Of a stretch of 64,000 bases of DNA, positions 9,409 through 18,862 are shown piece after piece. The position numbers and the translations under genes are program-made. Position 1 is the first letter of the stretch; each line of letters opens with the position of its first letter. Source of the stretch: CALOBA01 sp942491465 (GTDB taxonomy: Bacteria > Pseudomonadota > Gammaproteobacteria > Chromatiales > Chromatiaceae); contig CALOBA010000044.1 of assembly GCA_942491465.1 (NCBI GenBank), positions 1 to 64,000 on the forward strand. The letters are read 5' to 3'. The notes under the pieces were generated by a model that was given only the letters and a program-made list of their open reading frames with translations, had not been told where the DNA came from and searched no databases.

Positions 9409-9515
9409 TAAGTCAAGGTTCAGAAACAAGTGGTGCAGACGCAACCAACGAAACGGCCAATCAAAAGGTTCAGCGAGCAGGCGTCTGCGCCACTTGTTTT
9501 TGAATCGATCCTAAG
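9409..9515 (+). repeat. Palindromic element copy 2 (~105 bp)
   Basis: Same orientation as copy 1, starting AAGTCAAGGTTCAGAAAC and ending TTGTTTTTGAATCGATCCTAA. It lies ~30 bases after the YceI-like stop. Confidence 0.85.
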
Positions 9516-9530
9516 CGTCCGGCAAACCTC

Positions 9531-9610
9531 CTAAAGCGCCCTCAGATAGGCCACCTCATCGTCGGGCTTGCGCGCCTGCCCGCAGCGATAGAGGATGCCT
9601 TGAACGCCAG
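9531..9610 (-). pseudogene. Possible short gene remnant
   Basis: On the minus strand a frame reads GILYRCGQARKPDDEVAYL, then a stop at 9531-9533. It has the look of a protein C-terminus but no recognisable upstream part. It fills the rest of the gap between the YceI-like and DUF302 genes. Family unknown. Confidence 0.2.
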
Positions 9611-9684
9611 GGAGTGCCGGGCGATTACGCCCGACGCGCCGATCCACTCCAGAGATCAAGTCCTTCGGTGGTCAAGGAAAGACA

Positions 9685-10263
9685 TCAGAATTCCCCGGCG
9701 GCGGCCCCGTTCATGATCTTACGCATGGTGTCGCGTACCCGCAGCGACGCGGCCTTGAGGTCATCGGGCAACTGCTTGCCGCCATAGATCATCAGGTCCA
9801 GGTTCATGGAGTAGAGCCAGAGCCGCCCGTCGCCGTCCTCCACAAGGGCAATCCGGCAGGGCATGAAGCCGCTGTATTGGTCGCGATACTCCAACATCAT
9901 CTTGCCGACGCTGGCGTCGCAGAAGGAGAGGAAGTTGACGTAGCGATAGGGCTCGCCGGTGATCGCCTGGACCTGCTGGTAGAACGGCGACTCGCCGACG
10001 AAGAGTAGGTTGTTGGAGGTGGCGAGGCTCTTCAGCGACTCGATCACGTCCTCGGCCTCCAGGTCCTCATCCACCGGGACGGCCCACATCATGGCCACGC
10101 CCGGGTCGCCGGTCTGCATGAGCTTGTTGGCGAATTCGGCATAGACCGAGGCGAATTCAGGGTCGAAATCGGCGAGACGGGGGCCGATCAGGATCGCCCC
10201 GACGAGCAGGGCAGTCAGGGTAAACAGGCCGATAACGGCCAGCAGGTTGCGGATGAGCTTCAC
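9685..10263 (-). CDS. DUF302-family membrane-anchored protein
   Basis: 192 residues from a GTG start (complement 10261-10263), chosen because GGAGG lies at good spacing upstream and the N-terminal membrane segment (LIRNLLAVIGLFTLTALLVGAILIG) follows directly. The C-terminal ~120 residues match DUF302 (VGESPFYQQVQAITGEPYRY, FMPCRIALVEDGDGRLWLYS). The function of DUF302 is not established. One helix then a soluble domain suggests a periplasm-facing protein. Confidence 0.75.
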   Translation of the reverse strand: MKLIRNLLAVIGLFTLTALLVGAILIGPRLADFDPEFASVYAEFANKLMQTGDPGVAMMWAVPVDEDLEAEDVIESLKSLATSNNLLFVGESPFYQQVQAITGEPYRYVNFLSFCDASVGKMMLEYRDQYSGFMPCRIALVEDGDGRLWLYSMNLDLMIYGGKQLPDDLKAASLRVRDTMRKIMNGAAAGEF

Positions 10264-10507
10264 GCGGGGCCTCCAGGTGTAGGTCGGACCGATGCCCCGC
10301 GGTGCCGGGATGGGGCGCAGGCCCCGCGGTCCCAGCCGCGACGCCATGCCGATCGCGGGTCGCCGACCCGCTCTCGCCGCGCGTTAGGCTTGGTCGCTGT
10401 TGGGATATTCTGTTGTTGTCGATGACGGCGCAGCGCGCTGCACCATCGCTGCCGGGGGCCGGGCATGCGCCCGACACCCCGACATGGCGGCTAGACGCCG
10501 TTGCGGA

Positions 10508-11212
10508 TCATTCCGCTGCGGGCGCCGGCGCCACGGCGGCCGGTGTCGGCTGGCCGGGCATGGGTCCCCAGCCGCGGCCGTAGCCCGGGCCGCGCATGGG
10601 ATGCTTGTTGCAGCCGGGGTGGCCCATCGGGCCCTGCCCTGCACCCATGCCGCGGCGAGCGCCGAAGACGGCCATCACCGCCTCCTTCTGCTCGTCGGTG
10701 AGCTGCTCGATGGTCTCGCGATACTGCTCCATACGTTCCTGCATGGCCTTGCGGCGCGCTTCGCGGGCCTTCCACGGCGGGGTCTCCGGCAGCTCGACGC
10801 CGTTCTCGGCGGCGCGCTCACGCATGGCCTCCCAGCGCTGCATGCGCATCGCCTCCCATTCCTCCTGGGACATGGGCTCGGGCATCGACATTTCTTCGGG
10901 CATGGACGGCGGGAACGGCATGGCGCCGGGCTGCTGCGCCCAGGGCGGCGTCTCGGGCATTTCGAGGCCGACCTCCGCCGCACTCTTGCGCAGCGCCTCG
11001 TAGCGGGCCTCGCGCTCGGCCATGGCCGCGGCGCGTCGCTGCTCCATGGCCTCGCGCGGCGACATCGCCGGTGCGGGGGCGGCGGCCGGTGCCGCGGCCG
11101 GGGCGGCCGGGGCGGCCTCGTCGGCGGCCATGACGCCCTGATTCAGCGCCAGGGCCAGCACGGTCGCAGAACCGATGGTCATAAGCTTGGAACGGTACAT
11201 CATCGTGGTCAC
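10508..11212 (-). CDS. Spy/CpxP-like periplasmic protein with duplicated ELPETPPW motif
   Basis: About 234 residues with a signal peptide (LMTIGSATVLALALNQGVMAA). An Ala/Pro linker leads to long charged helices. Two internal repeats read like RYEALRKSAAEVGLEMPETPPW and WEAMRERAAENGVELPETPPW. Then comes a Met-, Gly- and His-containing tail (MGHPGCNKHPMRGPGYG). This resembles Spy/CpxP-type small periplasmic helical proteins; I do not know a named family with this repeat. The Met/His tail could bind metal (inference). Start may be the second or fourth Met. Confidence 0.6.
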   Translation of the reverse strand: MTTMMYRSKLMTIGSATVLALALNQGVMAADEAAPAAPAAAPAAAPAPAMSPREAMEQRRAAAMAEREARYEALRKSAAEVGLEMPETPPWAQQPGAMPFPPSMPEEMSMPEPMSQEEWEAMRMQRWEAMRERAAENGVELPETPPWKAREARRKAMQERMEQYRETIEQLTDEQKEAVMAVFGARRGMGAGQGPMGHPGCNKHPMRGPGYGRGWGPMPGQPTPAAVAPAPAAE

Positions 11213-11404
11213 TCCTTATGGTGTGGAACGTTTTGTCGTCGAGCGGTGCGCCGTCGCGCACCCGGCGTAGGAAAGGTGAGCCGGTGGACAGGGAGGCCGA
11301 CGGGCAGGCCGCGACCCTTCCGCCCCCGGTCAGGCGCGACCTTAACACGGTTGGACGCTCGGGATTAAGTGCGTGCGGCCGACATACGCGCGGCGCGCGA
11401 TGTC

Positions 11405-11782
11405 TCAGGAGCCGAGGATCTCGTCGGCCACGGCGAGCAGCTCGTCGCGCTTTACCGGCTTGGCGAGGAAGGTCTGACCGGAGATCTCGGCGGCGCCGGC
11501 CCCGGTCTCGCTCTTGGTGACGATGGCCGTGATGAATACATAGGGCACACGGGCGAGCTGGGGGTCTTCACGCAGCTGCTCGGCGACCTCATCGCCCCCC
11601 AGATCGGGCATCATGACGTCGAGGAGGATGAGGTCCGGCTTGAAGCGGCGCGCGGCCGCCAGGGCCTCGGTGCCGGCATTCACCTCAAGCACTTCGAAGC
11701 GTCCGGTCTGCTCCAGATTGAGGCGCATCATCCGGGTAAGCGCCACCTCGTCATCCACCACCAGGATCTTCTTTTGTTGCAC
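11405..11782 (-). CDS. Response regulator, receiver domain only
   Basis: 125 residues, a single CheY-like receiver. The acidic pair is in VVDDE, the phosphoacceptor aspartate in LILLDVMMPD, the threonine in VFITAIV and the lysine in LAKPVKRDEL. There is no output domain. It starts 12 bases after the histidine kinase stop on the same strand, so the pair form an operon and it is the likely phosphorylation target. Confidence 0.92.
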   Translation of the reverse strand: MQQKKILVVDDEVALTRMMRLNLEQTGRFEVLEVNAGTEALAAARRFKPDLILLDVMMPDLGGDEVAEQLREDPQLARVPYVFITAIVTKSETGAGAAEISGQTFLAKPVKRDELLAVADEILGS

Positions 11783-11793
11783 GTTGCGCCTCG

Positions 11794-13404
11794 CTATTGG
11801 GGCTTGTCTTCGCTTTGGTCTTGGATACGAAAGAGCAGGGTGACGCGGGCACCGCCGTCCGGATGGTTGCCGATATCGATCCCCGCCCGGTGTAGGTTAA
11901 CGATGTTGTGGGTCACCGACAATCCCAGGCCGGTGCCCTCGCCCTGACGTTTGGTGGTGAAGAACGGGTCGAACAGCCGAGCGAGGTCGCGCTCCGCAAT
12001 GCCCGCTCCGGTGTCGCGGATCACCACGCGGATCGCCTGCTGCCCCGGCGCGATGTCCAAGTCGCGAAGGCGACCGATCAGCGCCTCGGCGTCGACCTGG
12101 ATCAGCTCGCTGGTCACGCTCAGCACGCCGTCGCGCCCCATGGCATGCATGGCGTTCATGAACAGATTCAAGAACACCTGCTGGAGCTTGTCGGCGTCGA
12201 GCAAGGTCTCCGGCAGGGACTCCTCCAGCGTCGCCACGGCCTGAATGTTGCGCTGGCCCAGCTCGTGCCGTACCAGCTTGAGCGCGGCCTGGATGATGGC
12301 GTTGATGGATGCCGCGGTCAGGCGGAGCTCGCGCTCGCGGGAGAAGTCGAGCAGGCCGCGGACGACGGTATCCGCCCGCGACAGGGCCACCTGCATGTCG
12401 ACGAAGATCTCGGCCGCGGTGGGCTCCAGCTCCAGGGTCTCCTCCAGGAAGTCGAGGCCGAGCTGGATGATCGCCAAGGGGTTCTTGACCTCGTGGGCAA
12501 CGCCTGCGGCCAGACGACCGACCGATTCGAGCTTGGCGGCCTGAATCAGCCGCAGCTGTGCGTCTTGAAGCTCACGATTGGACGCGCGCAGCTCGCGGTT
12601 TGCCAGGGCCAGGCGCGCCTCGGCCCGGCGCCGCATGGTCAAGTCGCGCAGCACGACGACAGCACCGTCACCGCCGCTGGCGTCGCGGATGGGTACCACA
12701 CAGAGTTCCGCGGGCAGCGGCTCGCCGTTGCTGCGCGGCAGGTTGAGATCGGGGATCTCGACCTGCTCGCCACCGCCGAGCACGGTCTCCACCGCCTCGC
12801 GCAGCGCCCCGGGCTCCAGCGAGCCGACGTCGCGTCCGTGCATGGACGTGGCCTCGGCCTCCAGGATGCGCTCGGCCGCGGGGTTGATATAGGCCACCCG
12901 CCCGCTCGCATCGAGACCGACCACGCCCTCGTTCATGGCGCGCAGCACACGATCACGCGACAGCTCCAACTCGCGATTGCGCTGCTCGAGTTCGCGCCCC
13001 AGGCGGACCATCATGCAGTGGGTCTCGACCCGGGCCATCAGCTCGTCGGGGGCGAACGGCTTGGAGATGTAGTCGACGGCGCCGAGGCGCAGCCCGTGCG
13101 CCTTGTCCTCCGGCGTCACCAGCGCGGAGAGGAAGATGACCGCGATCTTGGACGTCTCCTGCTTTGCCTTGATGCGCTCGCAGACCTCGAAGCCGTCCAT
13201 GCCCGGCATCATGATGTCGAGCAGGACCACATCCGGGCGCATGCGCTCGGCGATGTCCAGCGCCTGCTGGCCGTCCCTTGCCACCAGCAACCGGTAGCCC
13301 GAACCGTGCAGGCTCTCGTAGAGCAGCTGCAGGTTGGCGGGCTCGTCGTCGACCAATAAGACCGACGGCGACGCTCCCGCGGACGTTTGCGCCCGTGCCG
13401 ACAT
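11794..13404 (-). CDS. Sensor histidine kinase with N-terminal receiver and PAS domains
   Basis: 536 residues with no membrane segment, so cytoplasmic. An N-terminal receiver (VLLVDDEPANLQLL, VVLLDIMMPGMDG, SKPFAPDEL) covers about residues 13-130. A coiled linker and a PAS domain (GVVGLDASGRVAYINPAAER) follow. Then come HisKA with GVAHEVKNPL (phospho-acceptor His) and a HATPase domain with NLFMNAMHAM, DTGAGI and GEGTGLGLS. Receiver-first kinases usually receive phosphate from, or are modulated by, another kinase. Confidence 0.93.
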   Translation of the reverse strand: MSARAQTSAGASPSVLLVDDEPANLQLLYESLHGSGYRLLVARDGQQALDIAERMRPDVVLLDIMMPGMDGFEVCERIKAKQETSKIAVIFLSALVTPEDKAHGLRLGAVDYISKPFAPDELMARVETHCMMVRLGRELEQRNRELELSRDRVLRAMNEGVVGLDASGRVAYINPAAERILEAEATSMHGRDVGSLEPGALREAVETVLGGGEQVEIPDLNLPRSNGEPLPAELCVVPIRDASGGDGAVVVLRDLTMRRRAEARLALANRELRASNRELQDAQLRLIQAAKLESVGRLAAGVAHEVKNPLAIIQLGLDFLEETLELEPTAAEIFVDMQVALSRADTVVRGLLDFSRERELRLTAASINAIIQAALKLVRHELGQRNIQAVATLEESLPETLLDADKLQQVFLNLFMNAMHAMGRDGVLSVTSELIQVDAEALIGRLRDLDIAPGQQAIRVVIRDTGAGIAERDLARLFDPFFTTKRQGEGTGLGLSVTHNIVNLHRAGIDIGNHPDGGARVTLLFRIQDQSEDKPQ

Positions 13405-13652
13405 GATGCTCGCTCACCTCCTACTACGGTAAATCTTCAATCTCGGAACGACCGACGCCCCTGCCGAGCGCGGCGCCGGCGACCCCACCGAGGGGGCGCC
13501 TTGCGCGGCTCGGGCGATTGTCACTGTTTTTTCCGCTATCGGCCAGTCTCTCGGCGCGACGCCTCGGCCTCGGATCTTCGATCATCCGCCGCAGCCGTTG
13601 TACACTGTGGCTTCGGCAGCAACGAGCGATCCCGAAAGGGCTTGGAGGCGAA

Positions 13653-15221
13653 ATGCGTATCGGCGACCTGATGCAGGCAAGCGATGTCAAGTTCGGAACC
13701 AGCGGGGCACGGGGGCGGGTCGCGGACATGACCGACCGCGTCTGCTACGCCTACGCCCGCGCCTTCGTCGACCACCTGTTGGCGGGCCGCGTCGAGGCGG
13801 GGGCGGCGATCGGCATTGCCGGTGACTTCCGGCCCAGCAGCCCGCGCATCATGGCCGCCTGCGCGGCGGCGGTAGAGGACGCCGGCTGCGTCCCGCGCAA
13901 CCTCGGCCGCATCCCGACCCCGGCCCTGGCGGCCTACGGCATCGCCAACGCCATGGCGACCATGATGGTGACCGGCAGCCATATCCCCGATGATCGCAAC
14001 GGCATCAAGTTCTACCTGCCCAGCGGCGAGATCATGAAGGAAGACGAGGCGCTGATCCGCGACATCGACGTCGACCTCCCCGCCGAGCGCTTTACCCGCG
14101 ACGGCGACTTCGCCGATGGGGGGCAGGCGTTGCCGGCGGAGGAGCGCGCCGCCTTCGACGCCTATGTCGCCCGCTACCTGGACTGCTTCCCCGACGATAC
14201 CCTCGCCGGCCTTCGCATCGGCCTGTACGAGCATTCCAGCGTGGCGCGCGAGCCGATGCACGACATCCTGACCGGACTGGGTGCCGAGGTGGACCGCCTG
14301 GGCTTCTCCGAGGTGTTCATCCCGGTGGACACCGAGGCGATCCGCCCCGAGGACATCGCCCTCGCCCACGACTGGGCCAAAGACGGTCGCTACGACGCGC
14401 TGGTCTCCGCCGACGGCGACGGCGACCGGCCGCTGGTCAGCGACGAGCACGGCAACTGGTTGCGCGGCGACATCGCCGGCATCCTCTGCGCGCGCGAACT
14501 CGGCGCCCGCGCCGTGGTCACGCCGGTCAGCTCCAACACCGCGGTGGAGCGCTGCGGCTGGTTCGACGACGTGCTGCGCACCCGCATCGGCTCGCCCTAC
14601 GTCATCGCCGGCATGCAGGGGTGTACCGCCCGCGGCATCGCGCCGGTGGTGGGCTACGAGGCCAACGGCGGCTTCCTGACCGATACCGATATCGCCCGCG
14701 GCGCGTGCGTGCTCCCCGCGCTGCCCACCCGCGATGCGGTCATCGTCGCCGTTGCCATCCTCGCCGCCGCCCGCCGCCGCCGGCAGCGCGTCTCCAGGCT
14801 CTGTGCCGACCTGCCCCTGCGCTTTACCCACAGCGACCGCATCAAGCAATTTCCGCAAGCGATCAGCGGCGCGCGGCTGGCGGCGTTCCAGACCGGTGAT
14901 GCGGCAACGGACCGGGCCGCGCTGGAGGACGTCTTCGCCGCTCGCATCGGCCCCGTGGAGTGGGTCGACCACACCGACGGCGTGCGCTTCGGCTTCACCA
15001 ACGGCGACATCGCCCACCTGCGCCCCTCCGGCAACGCCCCGGAGCTGCGCGCCTACACCGAGGCGGGCAGCGCCGAGCGCGCGCAAGCGCTCAACGCCAT
15101 CTGCTTGGAGATCCTCGAGGGCTGGAAGGACGAGGCAGGCTGCATCGGCATCGGCATCGGCATCGCAGTCTTTTTGGATCGCGATTGCCATGAGGATGAC
15201 GCTGCCACACCGCTGCGCTAG
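13653..15221 (+). CDS. Phosphomannomutase/phosphoglucomutase family
   Basis: 522 residues from the ATG at 13653, preceded by GGAGG. It interconverts hexose 6- and 1-phosphates for sugar-nucleotide synthesis. The active-site serine loop is MMVTGSHIPDDRNGIKFY, the metal loop is DGDGDR, the sugar-binding loop is GYEANGGF and the phosphate-binding loop is RPSGNAPELR. The substrate (mannose or glucose) cannot be settled. The extreme C-terminus carries GIGIGIGI encoded by a short ATCGGC slippage repeat and is probably dispensable. Confidence 0.88.
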   Translation: MRIGDLMQASDVKFGTSGARGRVADMTDRVCYAYARAFVDHLLAGRVEAGAAIGIAGDFRPSSPRIMAACAAAVEDAGCVPRNLGRIPTPALAAYGIANAMATMMVTGSHIPDDRNGIKFYLPSGEIMKEDEALIRDIDVDLPAERFTRDGDFADGGQALPAEERAAFDAYVARYLDCFPDDTLAGLRIGLYEHSSVAREPMHDILTGLGAEVDRLGFSEVFIPVDTEAIRPEDIALAHDWAKDGRYDALVSADGDGDRPLVSDEHGNWLRGDIAGILCARELGARAVVTPVSSNTAVERCGWFDDVLRTRIGSPYVIAGMQGCTARGIAPVVGYEANGGFLTDTDIARGACVLPALPTRDAVIVAVAILAAARRRRQRVSRLCADLPLRFTHSDRIKQFPQAISGARLAAFQTGDAATDRAALEDVFAARIGPVEWVDHTDGVRFGFTNGDIAHLRPSGNAPELRAYTEAGSAERAQALNAICLEILEGWKDEAGCIGIGIGIAVFLDRDCHEDDAATPLR

Positions 15222-18200
15222 CCCGCCCCCCCGACATCGACTGCCGCCGCGCCGATCATCGCCTCGACCCTCGCCACCGACATCGGCCGGCCGATCAGAT
15301 AGCCCTGGGCCTGATCGCAGCCGTGGCGGCGCAGGAACGCGAGCTGGGCCTCGGTCTCGACCCCCTCGGCCGTGGTCGACAGCCCGAGGGCACGCCCGAG
15401 CGCGATGGTCGCCTTGACGATCTCGGCATCGTGGGGGTTGTGGGCCACGTCATTGATGAACTCGCGGTCGATCTTGAGCTTGTCGACGCGGAATCGGCGC
15501 AGATAGCTCAGCGACGAGAAACCGGTGCCGAAGTCGTCCAGGGCGAAATCGATCCCTTGGCCCGAGAGGCGCTCGATGGCGGCCTGGGTGCGCGCGCTGG
15601 CCTCGATCAGCACGGTCTCGGTCAGCTCCAGCTCGATGCGTTCGGGGGGGGCGCCGGTCTCGGCCAGGCGCGCCTCGATGGCCTGGTGGAACTTGGGATC
15701 GCGCACCTGCACCGCCGAGAGGTTGACGGCCATGCGGCCGAAGTCGAGCCCCCGCGCATGCCAGTCGGCGGCCTGCCGGAACGCCTCACCCACCACCCAG
15801 TCGGAGATCTCCAGGATCGATCCGCGCTTCTCGGCCAGCGGCACGAACTCTGCGGGCGGCATCAGGCCGTGCTCCGGGTGGCGCCAACGCAGCAGCGCCT
15901 CCACCCCACAGATGCGCCCGCTGGCGAGGTCGAGCTGGGGCTGGTAGTCGAGGTAGAGTTCGCCCCGACGCACCGCCTGCGCCAGGTGGCGGGTCAGCTC
16001 CATCTCGCGATGCAGCTCGGCGGTCATGGCGTCCTCGTAGAAGGCATAGCCGCCGCGACCCGCCTCCTTCGCCTTGTACAGGGCCACGTCGGCGCGGCTC
16101 ATCAGGTCGTCGGCCGTGCAGCCGCCCTGCGTAGACAGCACGATGCCGATGCTGGTGTTGGAGGCCACCGCGAAGCCGTCAAGGTCAAAGTCCGAGGTCA
16201 TCGCGTGCAGCACACGGTCGGCCAGGAATGAGGCGTCCTCCGGACCGCCGATATCGGTCTGGATCAGCCCGAACTCGTCGCCGCCGAGGCGGGCGAAGAT
16301 GTCGGCACCGCGGATCAGGCCGCCGATGCGCTCGGCAAAGGCGCGCAGCAGCCGGTCCCCCACCGGGTGGCCGAGGCTGTCGTTGACGTCCTTGAAGTGG
16401 TCCAGGTCCATCAGGTGCAGCGCGAAGCGATCGCCGCGACTCTGGAACCGGGCCAGGGTCTGGACCAGCTCCTCACTGAACAGCAGCCGGTTGGGCAGCC
16501 CGGTGAGGACGTCATGGAAGGCCAGGTGCTGGATCTCCCGTTCGCTGTGGCGGCGCTCGGTGATGTCGTGGAAGGTGACCACGGCGCCGACGACCCGACC
16601 GTCGCGACGGATCGCCGTCGCCTTGTATTCCACCGGGAAGGCACTGCCGTCGCGCCGCCAGAGCACCTCGTCGCTGACGTGGTGCTCGGTACCGTTGGCG
16701 GCGGCATCGAACATCCGGCAGCGCTCGGGGGCCAGCGGCTCGCCGTGGCTGTTGCTGTGATGCGCCAGCCCGTGCAGCACCTGACCGACGATCTCCGCCG
16801 GCGCGTAGCCGAGCATGCGCGCCGCGGCCGGATTGATGAAGCTGATGCGCCCGTCCGGCTCCAACCCGAAGATGCCCTCGGTGGTGGACTCCAGCAGCAG
16901 CCGACTGCGGGCCTCGGCGTCGCGCAGGGCCGCCTCGGCCTGGCGATGCTCAATGACCACCGCCGCCAGGGCCGCCGCCGACTCGATAATCGTCAGCTCG
17001 GTGGGGTCGGGCGCGCGCACCGCGGTGAAATACATGGCGAAGGTCCCGAGCACCTGGCCATCGCCGCCGCGGATCGGCTCCGACCAACAGGCGCGCATGG
17101 GGGTGCGCGCCATCAGTGCGCGAAACGGCGCCCAGTAGCGGTGCTTGAGCAGGTCGGCGACCACCACCCGCTCGCCCCGGCAGGCCGCCGCGCCGCAGGA
17201 GCCGAGCTCGGCGTGGACCTCGATGCCGTCGACGGCCTCGACGTAGAAGGGCGGTAGGCTCGGCGCCGACAGCGCGAACAGACGCCGGCTGTGGGCATCG
17301 AACCGCAGCACCGAGCAGAGCATGGCCGGCTCCAACGCCTCCACGTGGCGGGTCAGGGTGTCCAGCACCTCCCGCAGCGGGCAACCCGTGGCCAGGCGTT
17401 CGAAGACCTGGTTGCGCACATCGAGCATGCGCGCGTTGCGCCAGGCATCGGTGATGTCCTGGGCGATCCCCTGCACGGCAATCAGCGCCTGGTCGCCGTC
17501 GAAGATCGGATAGGCGCCCACGCGCAGCCGGCGCAGATGGCCGTCGCGGTGGCGCATTTCCAGGTCGTAGGCGGGGCGCCGCTCGCCGGCGAGCAGGGCC
17601 GCCGTGGCGGCACGCCCGGCCTCGTTGATCGGGTTGTCCGTCAGCAGCGGGTCGAAGCCGCGGGCGAGGTCTTCGGGGCCCAGGCCCAGGATGCCCTCGA
17701 CGGCCGGACTGACATAGTCGAGCACACCATCCGGGCGCTGGCTGAAGAACAGATAGCCGTCCTGCAGCGATTCCACCAGGCTGCGGAAGCGCGCCTCGCT
17801 GGCGCGCAGCGCCGCCTCGTCGTGCTTGCGCTGGCTGATGTCCACATGGGTGCCGACCAGACGCACCGGGGTGCCGTCGGCGGCGCGCTGGACCTGGCCG
17901 CGGGCGAGGATGTGGACCCAGTGGCCGTCCTTGTGCCGCATCCGAAACTCGGTCTCGTAGTCGGGGCGACGACCTTCGATGTACGCGCGCAGCATGGCCC
18001 AGGCGGCCTCGCCCTCCTTGGGCTCCACCAACCGCCGCCAGGTATCCAACCGATTGGCGAGCTCGTGCTCGGCATAGCCGAGCATCGACTTCCAGCGCGG
18101 TGAGTAGTAGATCAGGTCACTGGTCAGGTCCCAGTCGAATAGCCCGTCGTTGGCGCCGAGCAGGGCAAGGCGGAAGCGCTCGTGGCCGTCGGCCAGCGCG

Positions 18201-18601
18201 CTCGGCTCGGGCTCGCGGGCCACGACCAGCAGCATTGCGGCCCCCTCGCGCAGCAGTCGAACGGCATGCAGCGCCATGTCCAGCAGTTCGCCATCGCAGG
18301 TCCGCCAGCGCGACTCGCGCGTGATCACGGCACCGTTTGCGGCGACGGCGGCAGTGATCAGGCAGTCCAGCGCCTCGGCATCGCACAGGGCGCCGAGGCC
18401 CTGGTCGCGCAGCCGCTGCGCCGACCAGCCGAGACGGCGGCCGACCTGCGCGTTGCAGTCGACGAGCGTGGGACCTTGCGGGTCGATCAGCAGGACCAGA
18501 TCGCCGGCACAAGCCATCAGCGCCGCCGCAACCGCGTCGAGCGACCAGTCTGAAGGGCGGGGACCGGGCCGGTCGGCGGGCGTTGGAGGGTGTATCGCCA
18601 T
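15218..18601 (-). CDS. Multi-PAS, GAF, GGDEF and EAL cyclic-di-GMP protein
   Basis: 1,127 residues from MAIHPPTPADRP. Order: three PAS/PAC units (~20-400), a GAF domain (ERLATGCPLREVLDTLTRHV onward), a fourth PAS (EGIFGLEPDGRISFINPAAA), GGDEF (intact signature ARLGGDEFGL) and EAL (GVEALLRWRHP, DDFGTGFSS, LKIDREF). Both catalytic signatures look intact, so it could make or degrade c-di-GMP. No membrane helix is seen, so the sensing domains read intracellular signals. The upstream open frame past 18601 is rejected as non-coding. Confidence 0.9.
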   Translation of the reverse strand: MAIHPPTPADRPGPRPSDWSLDAVAAALMACAGDLVLLIDPQGPTLVDCNAQVGRRLGWSAQRLRDQGLGALCDAEALDCLITAAVAANGAVITRESRWRTCDGELLDMALHAVRLLREGAAMLLVVAREPEPSALADGHERFRLALLGANDGLFDWDLTSDLIYYSPRWKSMLGYAEHELANRLDTWRRLVEPKEGEAAWAMLRAYIEGRRPDYETEFRMRHKDGHWVHILARGQVQRAADGTPVRLVGTHVDISQRKHDEAALRASEARFRSLVESLQDGYLFFSQRPDGVLDYVSPAVEGILGLGPEDLARGFDPLLTDNPINEAGRAATAALLAGERRPAYDLEMRHRDGHLRRLRVGAYPIFDGDQALIAVQGIAQDITDAWRNARMLDVRNQVFERLATGCPLREVLDTLTRHVEALEPAMLCSVLRFDAHSRRLFALSAPSLPPFYVEAVDGIEVHAELGSCGAAACRGERVVVADLLKHRYWAPFRALMARTPMRACWSEPIRGGDGQVLGTFAMYFTAVRAPDPTELTIIESAAALAAVVIEHRQAEAALRDAEARSRLLLESTTEGIFGLEPDGRISFINPAAARMLGYAPAEIVGQVLHGLAHHSNSHGEPLAPERCRMFDAAANGTEHHVSDEVLWRRDGSAFPVEYKATAIRRDGRVVGAVVTFHDITERRHSEREIQHLAFHDVLTGLPNRLLFSEELVQTLARFQSRGDRFALHLMDLDHFKDVNDSLGHPVGDRLLRAFAERIGGLIRGADIFARLGGDEFGLIQTDIGGPEDASFLADRVLHAMTSDFDLDGFAVASNTSIGIVLSTQGGCTADDLMSRADVALYKAKEAGRGGYAFYEDAMTAELHREMELTRHLAQAVRRGELYLDYQPQLDLASGRICGVEALLRWRHPEHGLMPPAEFVPLAEKRGSILEISDWVVGEAFRQAADWHARGLDFGRMAVNLSAVQVRDPKFHQAIEARLAETGAPPERIELELTETVLIEASARTQAAIERLSGQGIDFALDDFGTGFSSLSYLRRFRVDKLKIDREFINDVAHNPHDAEIVKATIALGRALGLSTTAEGVETEAQLAFLRRHGCDQAQGYLIGRPMSVARVEAMIGAAAVDVGGAG

Positions 18602-18862
18602 ATCATCTTTGCCGGTGAAAGACCCGTCGTGGACCCCGGGGCGGCACGCTGACCCGATGAGGGCCGGGCGGGCTCGGGGCACTAGGTCCTTGTCCAAAAA
18701 TGTCTTTCCACAACAAGCGGCGAAGGATACGCAAAACGTCGGCGAAAGGCAGCCGGTGTCTGCCGGCCGGTTCGTCTGCGTTGCGAGCGGTCGGTCCGCT
18801 ATACTGCGTCGACCCGCGCACCCAAGCGCGGGCGCGCTCGCCACAGGCCCTCCCGTCACCGC

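Noticed and set aside
13536..15191. Long antisense frame opposite the phosphohexomutase
   Set aside because: Translates to low-complexity Ala/Gly/Arg sequence; the plus strand has all mutase motifs.
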